This document shows positions 26,138 through 33,180 of a stretch of DNA of 64,000 nt, one piece after another (positions within the stretch are counted from its first letter, which is position 1; every line of letters begins with the position of its first letter). The stretch lies in contig CAVRVD010000016.1 of assembly GCA_963724535.1 (NCBI GenBank), positions 310,001 through 374,000 of the forward strand. Direction: 5' to 3'. The DNA is from JADJPO01 sp963724535 (GTDB taxonomy: Bacteria > Actinomycetota > Actinomycetes > Actinomycetales > Kineosporiaceae). The notes beneath the pieces were generated by a model that had not been told where the DNA came from, did not search any database, and saw only the letters and a program-made list of their open reading frames with translations. Both the position numbers and the translations under genes were made by a program.

Positions 26138-26619
26138 CCCAGGCTGCGCGCCTGGTCCAGGGCGGCATCGGCGGCGATCTCCAGGGTGAGGGCGTCGGCG
26201 ACGTGCTCGCCGTCCAGCACGGCCAGACCGATGGTGACCAACAACGAGTCGCTGTCCCGCGTGGCCGCCCGCCAGAGCACCGGGGCCAGGTCGAAGGCCT
26301 CCTCGAGCCCGACGTCGGTCATCGCCGTGGCGAAGGTCAGGGCCCCCACCCGGTAGGTCACCAGACGCTCGTCGTACTGCGCGATGTCGGCCAGGCCTGC
26401 GGCGACCACCGACACCTGTCGCTCGGCCCACCGGCGTCCGTTGCGGGCGGTCAGCGCCTCGACGCCGTCCAGGCCGATCAGGGCCAGGCACAGCGGCGCG
26501 CTGCCGCGCCGGCCGTCGACCAGCCGCTCCAGGTCCCGCTCGAACATCTCGGCGGGACCGCGTTCGTGACCGGTCACCGCGTCGAGGAGGCGGTGCGCCG
26601 CAGAGCCGTTGCCGAGCAT
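26038..26619 (-). CDS. degenerate GGDEF-domain protein
   Basis: The 193-aa product resembles the core of diguanylate cyclases: LALIGLDGVEALTARNGRRWAERQVSVVA corresponds to the conserved D-x-F-K-x-x-N-D region, and VTYRVGALTFATAM corresponds to the strand bearing the active GG[DE]EF loop. Here the loop reads RVGALTFA, so the catalytic GGDEF residues and metal-binding acids are absent. It would be a non-catalytic sensor or binding domain, not an active cyclase. No sensor domain or membrane segment precedes it. ATG 26619 is the only start found in frame. The last 100 bases overlap the end of meaB. Confidence 0.6.
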   Translation of the reverse strand: MLGNGSAAHRLLDAVTGHERGPAEMFERDLERLVDGRRGSAPLCLALIGLDGVEALTARNGRRWAERQVSVVAAGLADIAQYDERLVTYRVGALTFATAMTDVGLEEAFDLAPVLWRAATRDSDSLLVTIGLAVLDGEHVADALTLEIAADAALDQARSLGQPELGPVVAAAPAGSGLRWLSSRSATSRSAAV

Positions 26620-26710
26620 GCCGTCCCGGTCGGCATCCGCGGCCCGGCCATGAGCCGCCCGCCGGTGACTCGTGGGCCGTTCGGGGCAGCCGGTCGAGCC
26701 CGTGCGGACG

Positions 26711-27064
26711 ATGACGGCTATGGTCCGGAATGTGCTGATCGCCTTCTCCGTCGCCCCGGCCGCCACCGCCGACCCCACCGGCTCGGTGAGCGCCGCCGTC
26801 GCCGACGCCGTCCGGGTGGTCCGGGCCTCCGGGCTGCCGCACACCACCGACGCGATGTTCACCACGGTCGAGGGCGACTGGCACGAATGCATGAACGTCG
26901 TCCGGCAGGCCGTCGAGGCGGTCGGCGAGCACGCCGAGCGGGTCTCGTTGGTGCTCAAGGCGGACATCCGCACCGGCTCCCAGGCGGGTCGCACCGGTGA
27001 GCTGCAGGCCAAGCTGGACCGGCTGGAGGCCGCGATCGGCACGGGCGAGGTCGGCGACGGTTGA
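26711..27064 (+). CDS. MTH1187-family thiamine-binding protein
   Basis: The product (117 aa) matches the small MTH1187/YqgV (DUF77) ferredoxin-like fold family, some members of which bind thiamine. It has the family pattern VLIAFSVAPA... at the N-terminus, VADAVRVVRASGLPHTTDAMFTTVEG in the middle, and the final VLKADIRTG. The proteins usually form tetramers in the cytoplasm. ATG 26711 is chosen; ATG 26720 is possible. It is divergent from the GGDEF-like gene and 137 bases ahead of the thioredoxin gene. Confidence 0.85.
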   Translation: MTAMVRNVLIAFSVAPAATADPTGSVSAAVADAVRVVRASGLPHTTDAMFTTVEGDWHECMNVVRQAVEAVGEHAERVSLVLKADIRTGSQAGRTGELQAKLDRLEAAIGTGEVGDG

Positions 27065-27071
27065 TGAGCCA

Positions 27072-27085
27072 GGTCCGGCCGGACC
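27072..27085. repeat. 14-bp perfect palindrome after the MTH1187-family gene
   Basis: GGTCCGGCCGGACC is self-complementary and sits seven bases after the TGA stop. It has no loop and no T-run, so I cannot decide between a terminator remnant and a protein-binding site. Confidence 0.5.
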
Positions 27086-27123
27086 GGGGACCGCCGCGGT
27101 TCGTCGGGGCCGTCCTCGGGTCT

Positions 27124-27129
27124 TAGGCT
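27124..27129 (+). promoter_or_regulatory. -10 box of the thioredoxin gene
   Basis: TAGGCT lies 72 bases before ATG 27202. The transcript would have a 5' leader with its own ribosome site GAAGGAG at 27185-27191. Confidence 0.4.
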
Positions 27130-27201
27130 GATCCTGGTCCGACAGACGTCCAGGCCAGGACCGCCCCGGAAGAACCCGCACGACGAAGGAGTCCCACGAC
27201 G

Positions 27202-28153
27202 ATGAGCGCCCAGCCCGGCCGTGCTCCGCAGCCGCAACTGAACCTGCACGGCGCCGTCGATCTCAGCTCCCTGGCTGCCGCCCGGCCGGCGGCGGGGCGG
27301 CGACAGCGGCGGCGGCCCGAGCGGTTCGGCGGGCTCGATGGTGGTCGAGGTCACCGACGCCACCTTCACCCGGGACGTGGTGGAGCCGTCGGCGACCGTT
27401 CCGGTGGTGTTGGACTTCTGGGCCACCTGGTGCGGGCCCTGCAAGCAGCTGTCCCCGGTGCTGGAGAAGCTCGCGGCCGAGTTCGAGGGCGCCTTCCTGC
27501 TGGCCACCGTGGACGTCGACGCCAACCCACAGCTCGCCCAGGCCTTCCAGGTGCAGTCCATCCCCTCGGTGTACGCGGTGCTGCAGGGACAGCCGGTGCC
27601 GCTGTTCCAGGGCGCCCAGCCCGAGGCGCAGGTGCGCCAGGTGATCACCAAGCTGCTCGAGGTGGCCGCGTCCAACGGGGTCACCGGCCGGGTGCAGCCC
27701 GCCGCCGAGACCGCCGAACCGGACGACGAGGAGTCCCCGCTGCCCCCGCACCACCAGGCGGCCTACGACGCGATCGACGCCGGCGACCTGGACGCCGCGG
27801 CGATCGCCTACCGCACCGCCCTGGACGAGGACCCCGCGGACGAGATGGCCCGGCTCGGCCTGGCTCAGGTCGGGCTGCTGCAGCGCACCACCGGGGTGGA
27901 CGTCGCCACCGCCCGGTCCGCGGCCGCGGCCGACCCCGACGACGTGGACGCCCAGATCGTGGTCGCCGACGTCGACCTGCTCGCCGGGCACGTCGAGGAC
28001 GCCTTCTCGCGCCTGGTCGAGACGGTCCGGCGCACCGCGGGGGAGGAGCGGGAGGCGGCCCGCACCCACTTGGTCGAGCTGTTCGACGTGGTCGGCGGCG
28101 ACGACCCGCGGGTGGCCTCCGCCCGGCTGGCCCTGGCGAACGCGTTGTTCTGA
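27202..28153 (+). CDS. CnoX/YbbN-like thioredoxin-TPR protein, frameshifted near its N-terminus
   Basis: Proteins of this type have a thioredoxin domain and a TPR-like tail and act in protein quality control (co-chaperone/holdase). From ATG 27202 (ribosome site GAAGGAG) the frame reads MSAQPGRAPQPQLNLHGAVD and LSSLAAARPAAG, the usual actinobacterial N-terminus. The rest (MVVEVTDATFTRDVV from ATG 27338, WCGPC, then a TPR-like region after EDDEESPLPPHH) is in another frame. Removing one G from the GGGG run 27294-27297 restores one continuous protein (317 aa). Either the run is misread or the gene is truly shifted and only the 271-aa form from 27338 is made. Confidence 0.85.
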
Positions 28154-28479
28154 GGCTGGGCGCGCTCTTGGGTCGAAGGACCGCTTCACACGACAGAAAT
28201 ACACCTCCCATAACTTGGTGTTAGGGAATTCTTAGGCTAGTGCGCAGCCGTTCTCAACCGAGGGTGAGTGCCAATTCACCGGCTGCGGTGGCCGGCGACA
28301 CAGCCGTGGCATCACCGCTGGTGAGAGACCCTTTTGCGGCGTGAGAATCCGTGTGAGCGGAAAAGCCCATTGCTGGACCCCTGCCTTCCCATGTGTGGTT
28401 GCATGGGGCTGTTTCGGGGGCTGTCGAAGGGCTTCGGAGCCAGCATTGTCGGTGACGTGAACGAGGAAGGGGACGCCGA
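28154..28479 (+). promoter_or_regulatory. 326-bp gap with promoter and structured leader of the exopolysaccharide locus
   Basis: No gene is visible. A -10-like TAGGCT at 28233-28238 (weak -35 TAACTT at 28211-28216) would give a 5' leader of about 235 bases before GTG 28480. The leader can form several hairpins: GGTGA 28263-28267 with TCACC 28276-28280; CGGCTG 28280-28285 with CAGCCG 28301-28306; TCACC 28312-28316 with GGTGA 28320-28324; and an extended stem 28419-28441 built on GGCT/AGCC and CGAAG/CTTCG. The two GGTGA and two TCACC elements can swap partners. I could not match it to a known riboswitch class. Confidence 0.4.
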
Positions 28480-29307
28480 GTGAGCGTGACCGGCGAGCAG
28501 GCTTCCATCGTCCTGAAGGTCTCGAACAGGGTCGCGTGGCCGGTCGCTCGACCGCGGGTCTCCGTCGTGGTGCCGGCGCGCAACGAGGCTCGCAACCTGC
28601 CACACGTCCTGCATCGGATCCCGGCCGACGTCCACGAGGTGATCCTCGTCGACGGGCACTCGGTCGACGACACCGTCGCAGTGGCTCAGCGCTGCTGGCC
28701 GGCGATCAAGGTCGTGCGCCAGACCCGCAAGGGCAAGGGCAATGCGTTGGCGTGCGGGTTCGCACAGGTGACCGGCGACGTCGTCGTGATGCTCGACGCC
28801 GACGGCTCGGCGGACCCCGGTGAGATCCCCGCCTTCGTCGAGGCGCTGGTCCAGGGCGCGGACTTCGCCAAGGGCACCCGGTTCGCCCGCGGCGGGGCCA
28901 GCCACGACATCACCCGCGTGCGGCAAGCGGGCAACGCGATGCTGAACGGTCTCGTGAACGTCCTGTTCGGCACCCGCTACACAGACCTGTGCTACGGCTA
29001 CAACGCCTTCTGGGTGCACCTGCTGCCGGTGTTCGACCTGCCCGACGTCGCCCAGCCGGGTCCGGTGCGCAAGGACATGGTCTGGGGCGACGGGTTCGAG
29101 ATCGAGACGCTGATCAACGTGCGGGTCGCAGCGGCCGACGCCGAGATCACCGAGGTCGGCAGCCGGGAGGGAAGACGTCTGCACGGCATCAGCAACCTCA
29201 ACACCGTCCGGGACGGCGTCCGGGTGCTGCGGACCATCCTCGCCGAGCGGCGGCATCTCGGTCGACGCGCCGCGCGGTCGGTGGGGCTGCTCGCGCCCGA
29301 CAACTGA
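28480..29307 (+). CDS. GT2 glycosyltransferase, polyprenyl-phosphate sugar-transferase-like
   Basis: The 275-aa protein belongs to the GT2 branch with dolichol/polyprenyl-phosphate sugar synthases. It has VSVVVPARNEARNLPHVL at the start of the GT-A fold, ILVDGHSVDDT, the acceptor loop TRKGKGNALACGF, the D-x-D motif MLDADGSAD, and WGDGFEIETLINVRV. There are no membrane segments. GTG 28480 follows GGAAGGGG. It is strongly similar, over most of its length, to the protein at 30872. The next gene starts inside its stop (TGATG). Confidence 0.9.
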   Translation: MSVTGEQASIVLKVSNRVAWPVARPRVSVVVPARNEARNLPHVLHRIPADVHEVILVDGHSVDDTVAVAQRCWPAIKVVRQTRKGKGNALACGFAQVTGDVVVMLDADGSADPGEIPAFVEALVQGADFAKGTRFARGGASHDITRVRQAGNAMLNGLVNVLFGTRYTDLCYGYNAFWVHLLPVFDLPDVAQPGPVRKDMVWGDGFEIETLINVRVAAADAEITEVGSREGRRLHGISNLNTVRDGVRVLRTILAERRHLGRRAARSVGLLAPDN

Positions 29308-30578
29308 TGCTGCGGCACAGGGGGTCGGACGGCGCACCTCGTGGGGGCGAGCGCGTGGTCGTCGTCGGCTCGGGGTGGCGCTTCACCTCCGGGATCAGCT
29401 ACTACACCTGCCGGTTGGCCAATGCCCTGGCCGACCGGTACGACGTCTCGGCGCTGCTCGCCCGGCGCCTGGTCCCGAAGCTGGCCTACCCCGGACGGCG
29501 GCGCGTCGGCGTCCGGGTCAACGACCTGGACTACCGTCCGGACGTCCCGGCCCTCGAGGTGCTGGACTGGTTCTGGGGCGTGGGGATGGTGCGCGCGCTG
29601 CGCCACCTCATCCGTCGTCGACCCACCCTTGTGGTGCTGCAGTGGTGGACCGGTGCGACGCTGCACACCTATCTGCTGCTGGCGGCCGTCGCCCGCCGTC
29701 TCGGCGCCACGGTGGTGCTGGAGTGGCATGAGGTGCAGGACACCGGCGAGGCGCGGATCCCCGGTGTGGCCCGGTACGTCTCGGCCCTGATGGGCCGGCT
29801 GCTCGCGCTCGCCGACGGGCACATCGTGCACTCGCAGTTCGACCTGGCGGCTCTGCGCGACCGGTTCGACATCACCGGTCGGCTCGAGGTGGTCCCGCAC
29901 GGCCCGTATGACCATGTGGTGGTCGGCGACGACGCCCGGAACGGGACGGACCGCGACGCCGCCGAGGACGTCCCGACCGGTGGGCGCACGCTGCTCTACT
30001 TCGGTGTCGTGCGCCCCTACAAGGGCGTTGAGGACCTGGTGACGGCCTTCGGTCGGCTGCCTGAGGAGGTGGCCGCCGACGTGCGCCTGGTGCTCGCCGG
30101 TGAGACCTGGGAGGGATGGACGGCGCATCGGCGGGCGGTGCAGGACAGCCCGCGCAAGGAGCAGATCGTCGTGCGCGACGAGTACCTCAGCGATGCCGAG
30201 GTGTCGGTCCTGTTCGCGACCGCCGACGCGGTGGCCCTGCCCTACCGGCGGTCCTCCTCCTCCGGCCCGTTGCACCTGGCCATGAGCTCGGGGCTGCCGG
30301 TGCTGGTCACCGAGGTCGGCGGGCTCAGGGAGGCGGCCGGCGACTACGAGGGGGCCGTGTTCGTCCCCCCCGCGGACGTCGAGGCGATCGCGCAGGGACT
30401 GGTCGCACTGCTGGCGCGCAGCGGTCAGCGCTACCGCGACCCACGCAGCTGGGGCGACACCCTCGATGCGTTCGACCGGTTGATTCCTCGCCTGCGCGGA
30501 CGCCCCGGGCCCCCCACGTCGGCGGCGCGTCCGTCCGCCGCGGACACCGAGCGGACGCCGAGCCGCACAACTTCCTAA
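29307..30578 (+). CDS. GT4 glycosyltransferase
   Basis: This 423-aa retaining glycosyltransferase has a GT-B fold: an N-terminal region with GSGWRFTSGISYYTCRLANAL, and a C-terminal domain with LYFGVVRPYKGVEDLVTAF and the donor-site stretch SSSSGPLHLAMSSGLPVL, VTEVGGLREA. It is translationally coupled to the upstream GT2 by a one-base overlap (TGATG). It probably adds a sugar to the repeating unit of the exopolysaccharide on the cytoplasmic face. A Ser/Arg/Pro-rich tail ends the protein. Confidence 0.9.
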   Translation: MLRHRGSDGAPRGGERVVVVGSGWRFTSGISYYTCRLANALADRYDVSALLARRLVPKLAYPGRRRVGVRVNDLDYRPDVPALEVLDWFWGVGMVRALRHLIRRRPTLVVLQWWTGATLHTYLLLAAVARRLGATVVLEWHEVQDTGEARIPGVARYVSALMGRLLALADGHIVHSQFDLAALRDRFDITGRLEVVPHGPYDHVVVGDDARNGTDRDAAEDVPTGGRTLLYFGVVRPYKGVEDLVTAFGRLPEEVAADVRLVLAGETWEGWTAHRRAVQDSPRKEQIVVRDEYLSDAEVSVLFATADAVALPYRRSSSSGPLHLAMSSGLPVLVTEVGGLREAAGDYEGAVFVPPADVEAIAQGLVALLARSGQRYRDPRSWGDTLDAFDRLIPRLRGRPGPPTSAARPSAADTERTPSRTTS

Positions 30579-30871
30579 AGGCTTTCTGAGGTTCACTTAT
30601 CTCGTTCTTAACGAGCGTCCTGCCCCGACGATCGCACGTCGCGACGGCTGACCTGAGCGTGATGCGGATCTGCTCAGATTCCTTGACGGTAAAGGTTCCT
30701 CAAGGAACTCCGAAGTGCGCAGAACGCGGCGGGCGCTGTGGTTCGATGTGATCTCTCGAGGCACCGGAGCGGACTCGTCACCAGCGGTGTCGCACGGATG
30801 CAGGACCGGGCACGGAACAGTCGTTCAGCTGGCGCCGTCGGGGCGGCGTCGACGAAAGGGGAAGTCTGCCG
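30579..30871 (+). promoter_or_regulatory. noncoding gap with two inverted repeats before the second GT2 gene
   Basis: The 293 bases hold no gene and are richer in A/T than their surroundings near 30585-30715. Two perfect hairpin-like repeats are present: CTCGTT-CTT-AACGAG at 30601-30615, and GTTCCT-CA-AGGAAC at 30695-30708. The first, about 25 bases past the GT4 stop, could be a weak terminator or an operator; the second could be an operator of the downstream gene. I see no convincing -35/-10 pair. Confidence 0.4.
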
Positions 30872-31765
30872 GTGAGCATCACCGACGAGTACACCAGGAT
30901 CGCCGGCCCCACTCGGAGCCGGCCGGCTCCGCAGGCATGGACGCCGTCCCGCCGTCAGCTGCGGCCTCCTCGCGTCTCGGTCGTGGTCCCGGCGCGCAAT
31001 GAGGCTGAGAACCTGCCGCATGTGCTGGGTCAGGTCCCGCAGGACGTCCATGAGGTGATCCTGGTCGACGGTCACTCCACGGACGACACCGTCGCCGTGG
31101 CCCGCGCCTGCCGTCCTGGGATCAAGGTCGTCCACCAGACCCGCAAGGGCAAGGGCAACGCCCTCGCGTGCGGATTCGCCGCCGTCACCGGCGACATCAT
31201 CGTCATGCTGGACGCCGACGGCTCGGCCGACCCCGCCGAGATCCCGGCGTTCGTGAAGGCCCTGGTGTCCGGTGCCGACTTCGCCAAGGGAACGCGCTTC
31301 TCCTCCGGCGGTTCGAGCCTGGACATCACGCGGATCCGGCGATATGGAAATCGCGGTTTGAACAGATTGGTGAATGTGCTCTTCGGCACCAAGTACACCG
31401 ATCTCTGTTACGGGTACAACGCATTCTGGACGCGTATTCTGCCGATCTTCGACCTGCCCGAGACGCATCAGAACGGACTGGGCGCCACGGACATGGTCTG
31501 GGGTGACGGTTTCGAGATCGAGACCCTGATCAACGTGCGGGTCGCCGCGGCCGGGGCCCGGATCACCGAGGTCGGCAGCGTCGAGCTGGAGCGTTTGTTC
31601 GGGGTGAGCAACCTGAATGCCACCACCGACGGTCTGCGGGTGCTCAGGACCATTCTCTCGGAGCGCCGCCGCCGAGGGACCTCCGGTGCTCCGGTGCTCG
31701 TCGACCTCACCGATCCCGCCGCGCCTGTTCCCGGTGACGTCACGTCGTTGCCGGCAAGCGCCTGA
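30872..31765 (+). CDS. GT2 glycosyltransferase, paralogue of the one at 28480
   Basis: This 297-aa protein shares long near-identical stretches with the product at 28480: DVHEVILVDGHS, TRKGKGNALACGF, YTDLCYGYNAFW and DMVWGDGFEIETLINVRVAA. It has the same D-x-D motif MLDADGSAD. The N-terminal 30 residues and the C-terminus differ. Codon use is slightly more A/T-rich in the middle (31340-31440). The duplication has its own upstream region with a ribosome site GAAAGGGGAAG, so the two copies may be expressed separately. Confidence 0.9.
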   Translation: MSITDEYTRIAGPTRSRPAPQAWTPSRRQLRPPRVSVVVPARNEAENLPHVLGQVPQDVHEVILVDGHSTDDTVAVARACRPGIKVVHQTRKGKGNALACGFAAVTGDIIVMLDADGSADPAEIPAFVKALVSGADFAKGTRFSSGGSSLDITRIRRYGNRGLNRLVNVLFGTKYTDLCYGYNAFWTRILPIFDLPETHQNGLGATDMVWGDGFEIETLINVRVAAAGARITEVGSVELERLFGVSNLNATTDGLRVLRTILSERRRRGTSGAPVLVDLTDPAAPVPGDVTSLPASA

Positions 31766-31829
31766 GCCGACCTAGGATCGGTACGTCCCCGGGGGTCCGG
31801 GCGAGCAGGCTGTCGAGGAGCAGGTTCAG

Positions 31830-33071
31830 GTGACCCAGGGCACTGCCCGACCCCACCAGGTCGTCGAGGTGGATCTGGTGCGAGGTGTCCCGTCCCTGCA
31901 TCGCCGGCCCGACACCGAGGTGGCCTGGGTGCTCGTCCGGTCGGACGGTGTCCCGGTCGGCGCGCTCACGCTCGAGATCCCGCCGCAGGGGCTGGCTGCC
32001 GACCGGGTGGCCGAGCTGGTCCGGACCCGGCTCGCGGACGAGCTGGCGGCCGCGCCGTCCGGTTTCCTGGCCGAGCACCGGGCGCACCTCGAGCGGGCCC
32101 CCGCCGCCACCGTCGTGGTCTGCACCCGGGAGCATCCCGACGAGCTGCGCCGCTGCCTGCTCAGCCTGGCCAAGCAGGACCATCCCGACTTCGTGGTGCT
32201 CGTCGTCGACAACGCCCCGGTCACCTCGGCCACCCGGCAGGTGGTCGAGGAGATCGCCGCCGCGGTGGACTGCCGCTACGTGCTGGAGCCCCGTCCCGGG
32301 CTGTCCCGGGCCCGCAACACCGCGCTGGCCCAGCCGCTGCACGGCTCGATCGTGGCCTGGTTGGACGACGACGAGGTCGCCGACCCGCTGTGGCTCAGCG
32401 AGCTCACCCGGGCCTTCGAGGGTCGTGACGACGTCCAGGGCCTGTCGGGTCTGGTGCTGCCCGCCGAGCTGGACACCCCGGCGCAGGTCTGGTTCGAGCA
32501 GTTCGGCGGGCACAGCAAGGGACGCGGGTTCATCCCCGCCGAGTTCTCGCCCCGGACCCGCCGCGAGCAGCATCCGCTGTTCCCGCTGCCGCCCTTCGGG
32601 GTCGGCGCGAACATGGCCTTCCGCACCGAGACCCTGCGCCGCTACCGCTTCGACGAGGCGCTCGGCGCCGGCACCGCCACCCAGGGCGGGGAGGACACCA
32701 AGGTCTTCACCGAGCTGCTCCTGGACGGCGCCACGATCCGGTACTGGCCGACCGCGCTCACCTGGCACTACCACCGCCGGGACCGGGCGGCGCTGGCTGG
32801 GCAGCTGCGCGGCTACGGCCTGGGGTTGACGGCCTACTACACGGCCTGCCTGGTCGACCGGCCCAGGACGGCGCTGACCCTGGCCGGCCTGCTTCCGCGT
32901 GGGCTGCGCACCGTGTTCGGCTCGGGCGGGCCCCGGTCCTCGGGCCTCGGCCCGGACTTCCCCCGAGAGCTGCTCGCCGACAACCGCCGGGCGATGCTGG
33001 CCGGTCCGTCCGTCTACCTGCGCACCCGGATCGGGCAACGACGACAGGCCCACAGACGAGCCCCGATGTGA
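31830..33071 (+). CDS. GT2 glycosyltransferase (rhamnosyl/galactosyl-transferase-like)
   Basis: The 413-aa protein has an N-terminal ~90-residue region without obvious homology, then the GT-A domain: TVVVCTREHPDELRRCLLSL, VVDNAPVT, RPGLSRARNTAL, the D-x-D-like WLDDDEVAD, and GANMAFRTETL followed by GGEDTKVF. This is the pattern of GT2 enzymes that act on lipid-linked oligosaccharides. A hydrophobic stretch near residues 340-360 (YYTACLVDRPRTALTLAGLL) may attach it to the membrane. The GTG start has a GAGGAG upstream. Confidence 0.85.
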   Translation: MTQGTARPHQVVEVDLVRGVPSLHRRPDTEVAWVLVRSDGVPVGALTLEIPPQGLAADRVAELVRTRLADELAAAPSGFLAEHRAHLERAPAATVVVCTREHPDELRRCLLSLAKQDHPDFVVLVVDNAPVTSATRQVVEEIAAAVDCRYVLEPRPGLSRARNTALAQPLHGSIVAWLDDDEVADPLWLSELTRAFEGRDDVQGLSGLVLPAELDTPAQVWFEQFGGHSKGRGFIPAEFSPRTRREQHPLFPLPPFGVGANMAFRTETLRRYRFDEALGAGTATQGGEDTKVFTELLLDGATIRYWPTALTWHYHRRDRAALAGQLRGYGLGLTAYYTACLVDRPRTALTLAGLLPRGLRTVFGSGGPRSSGLGPDFPRELLADNRRAMLAGPSVYLRTRIGQRRQAHRRAPM

Positions 33072-33180
33072 CGGCTGTGACGAGGTCGCCGGGGCCCGAC
33101 AGAGCGCGTGCGGGGGTTTGACGATTCCTTAGCGATGTACGTTGTGAGCGGGCACGACGGATTCGGTACGTTCTTTCATC

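Noticed and set aside
26038..26619. Active diguanylate cyclase
   Set aside because: The active loop and metal-binding acids are absent; it is listed as a degenerate domain only.
25022..27181. A long antisense frame over the thiolase/meaB region
   Set aside because: Same codon-bias artefact. Only its last part in the other frame (26038-26619) has a recognisable protein pattern, and that is reported.
28239..28479. Known riboswitch classes (ydaO, cobalamin, glycine, SAM)
   Set aside because: I looked for their conserved cores and did not find them. Only a generic structured leader is reported.
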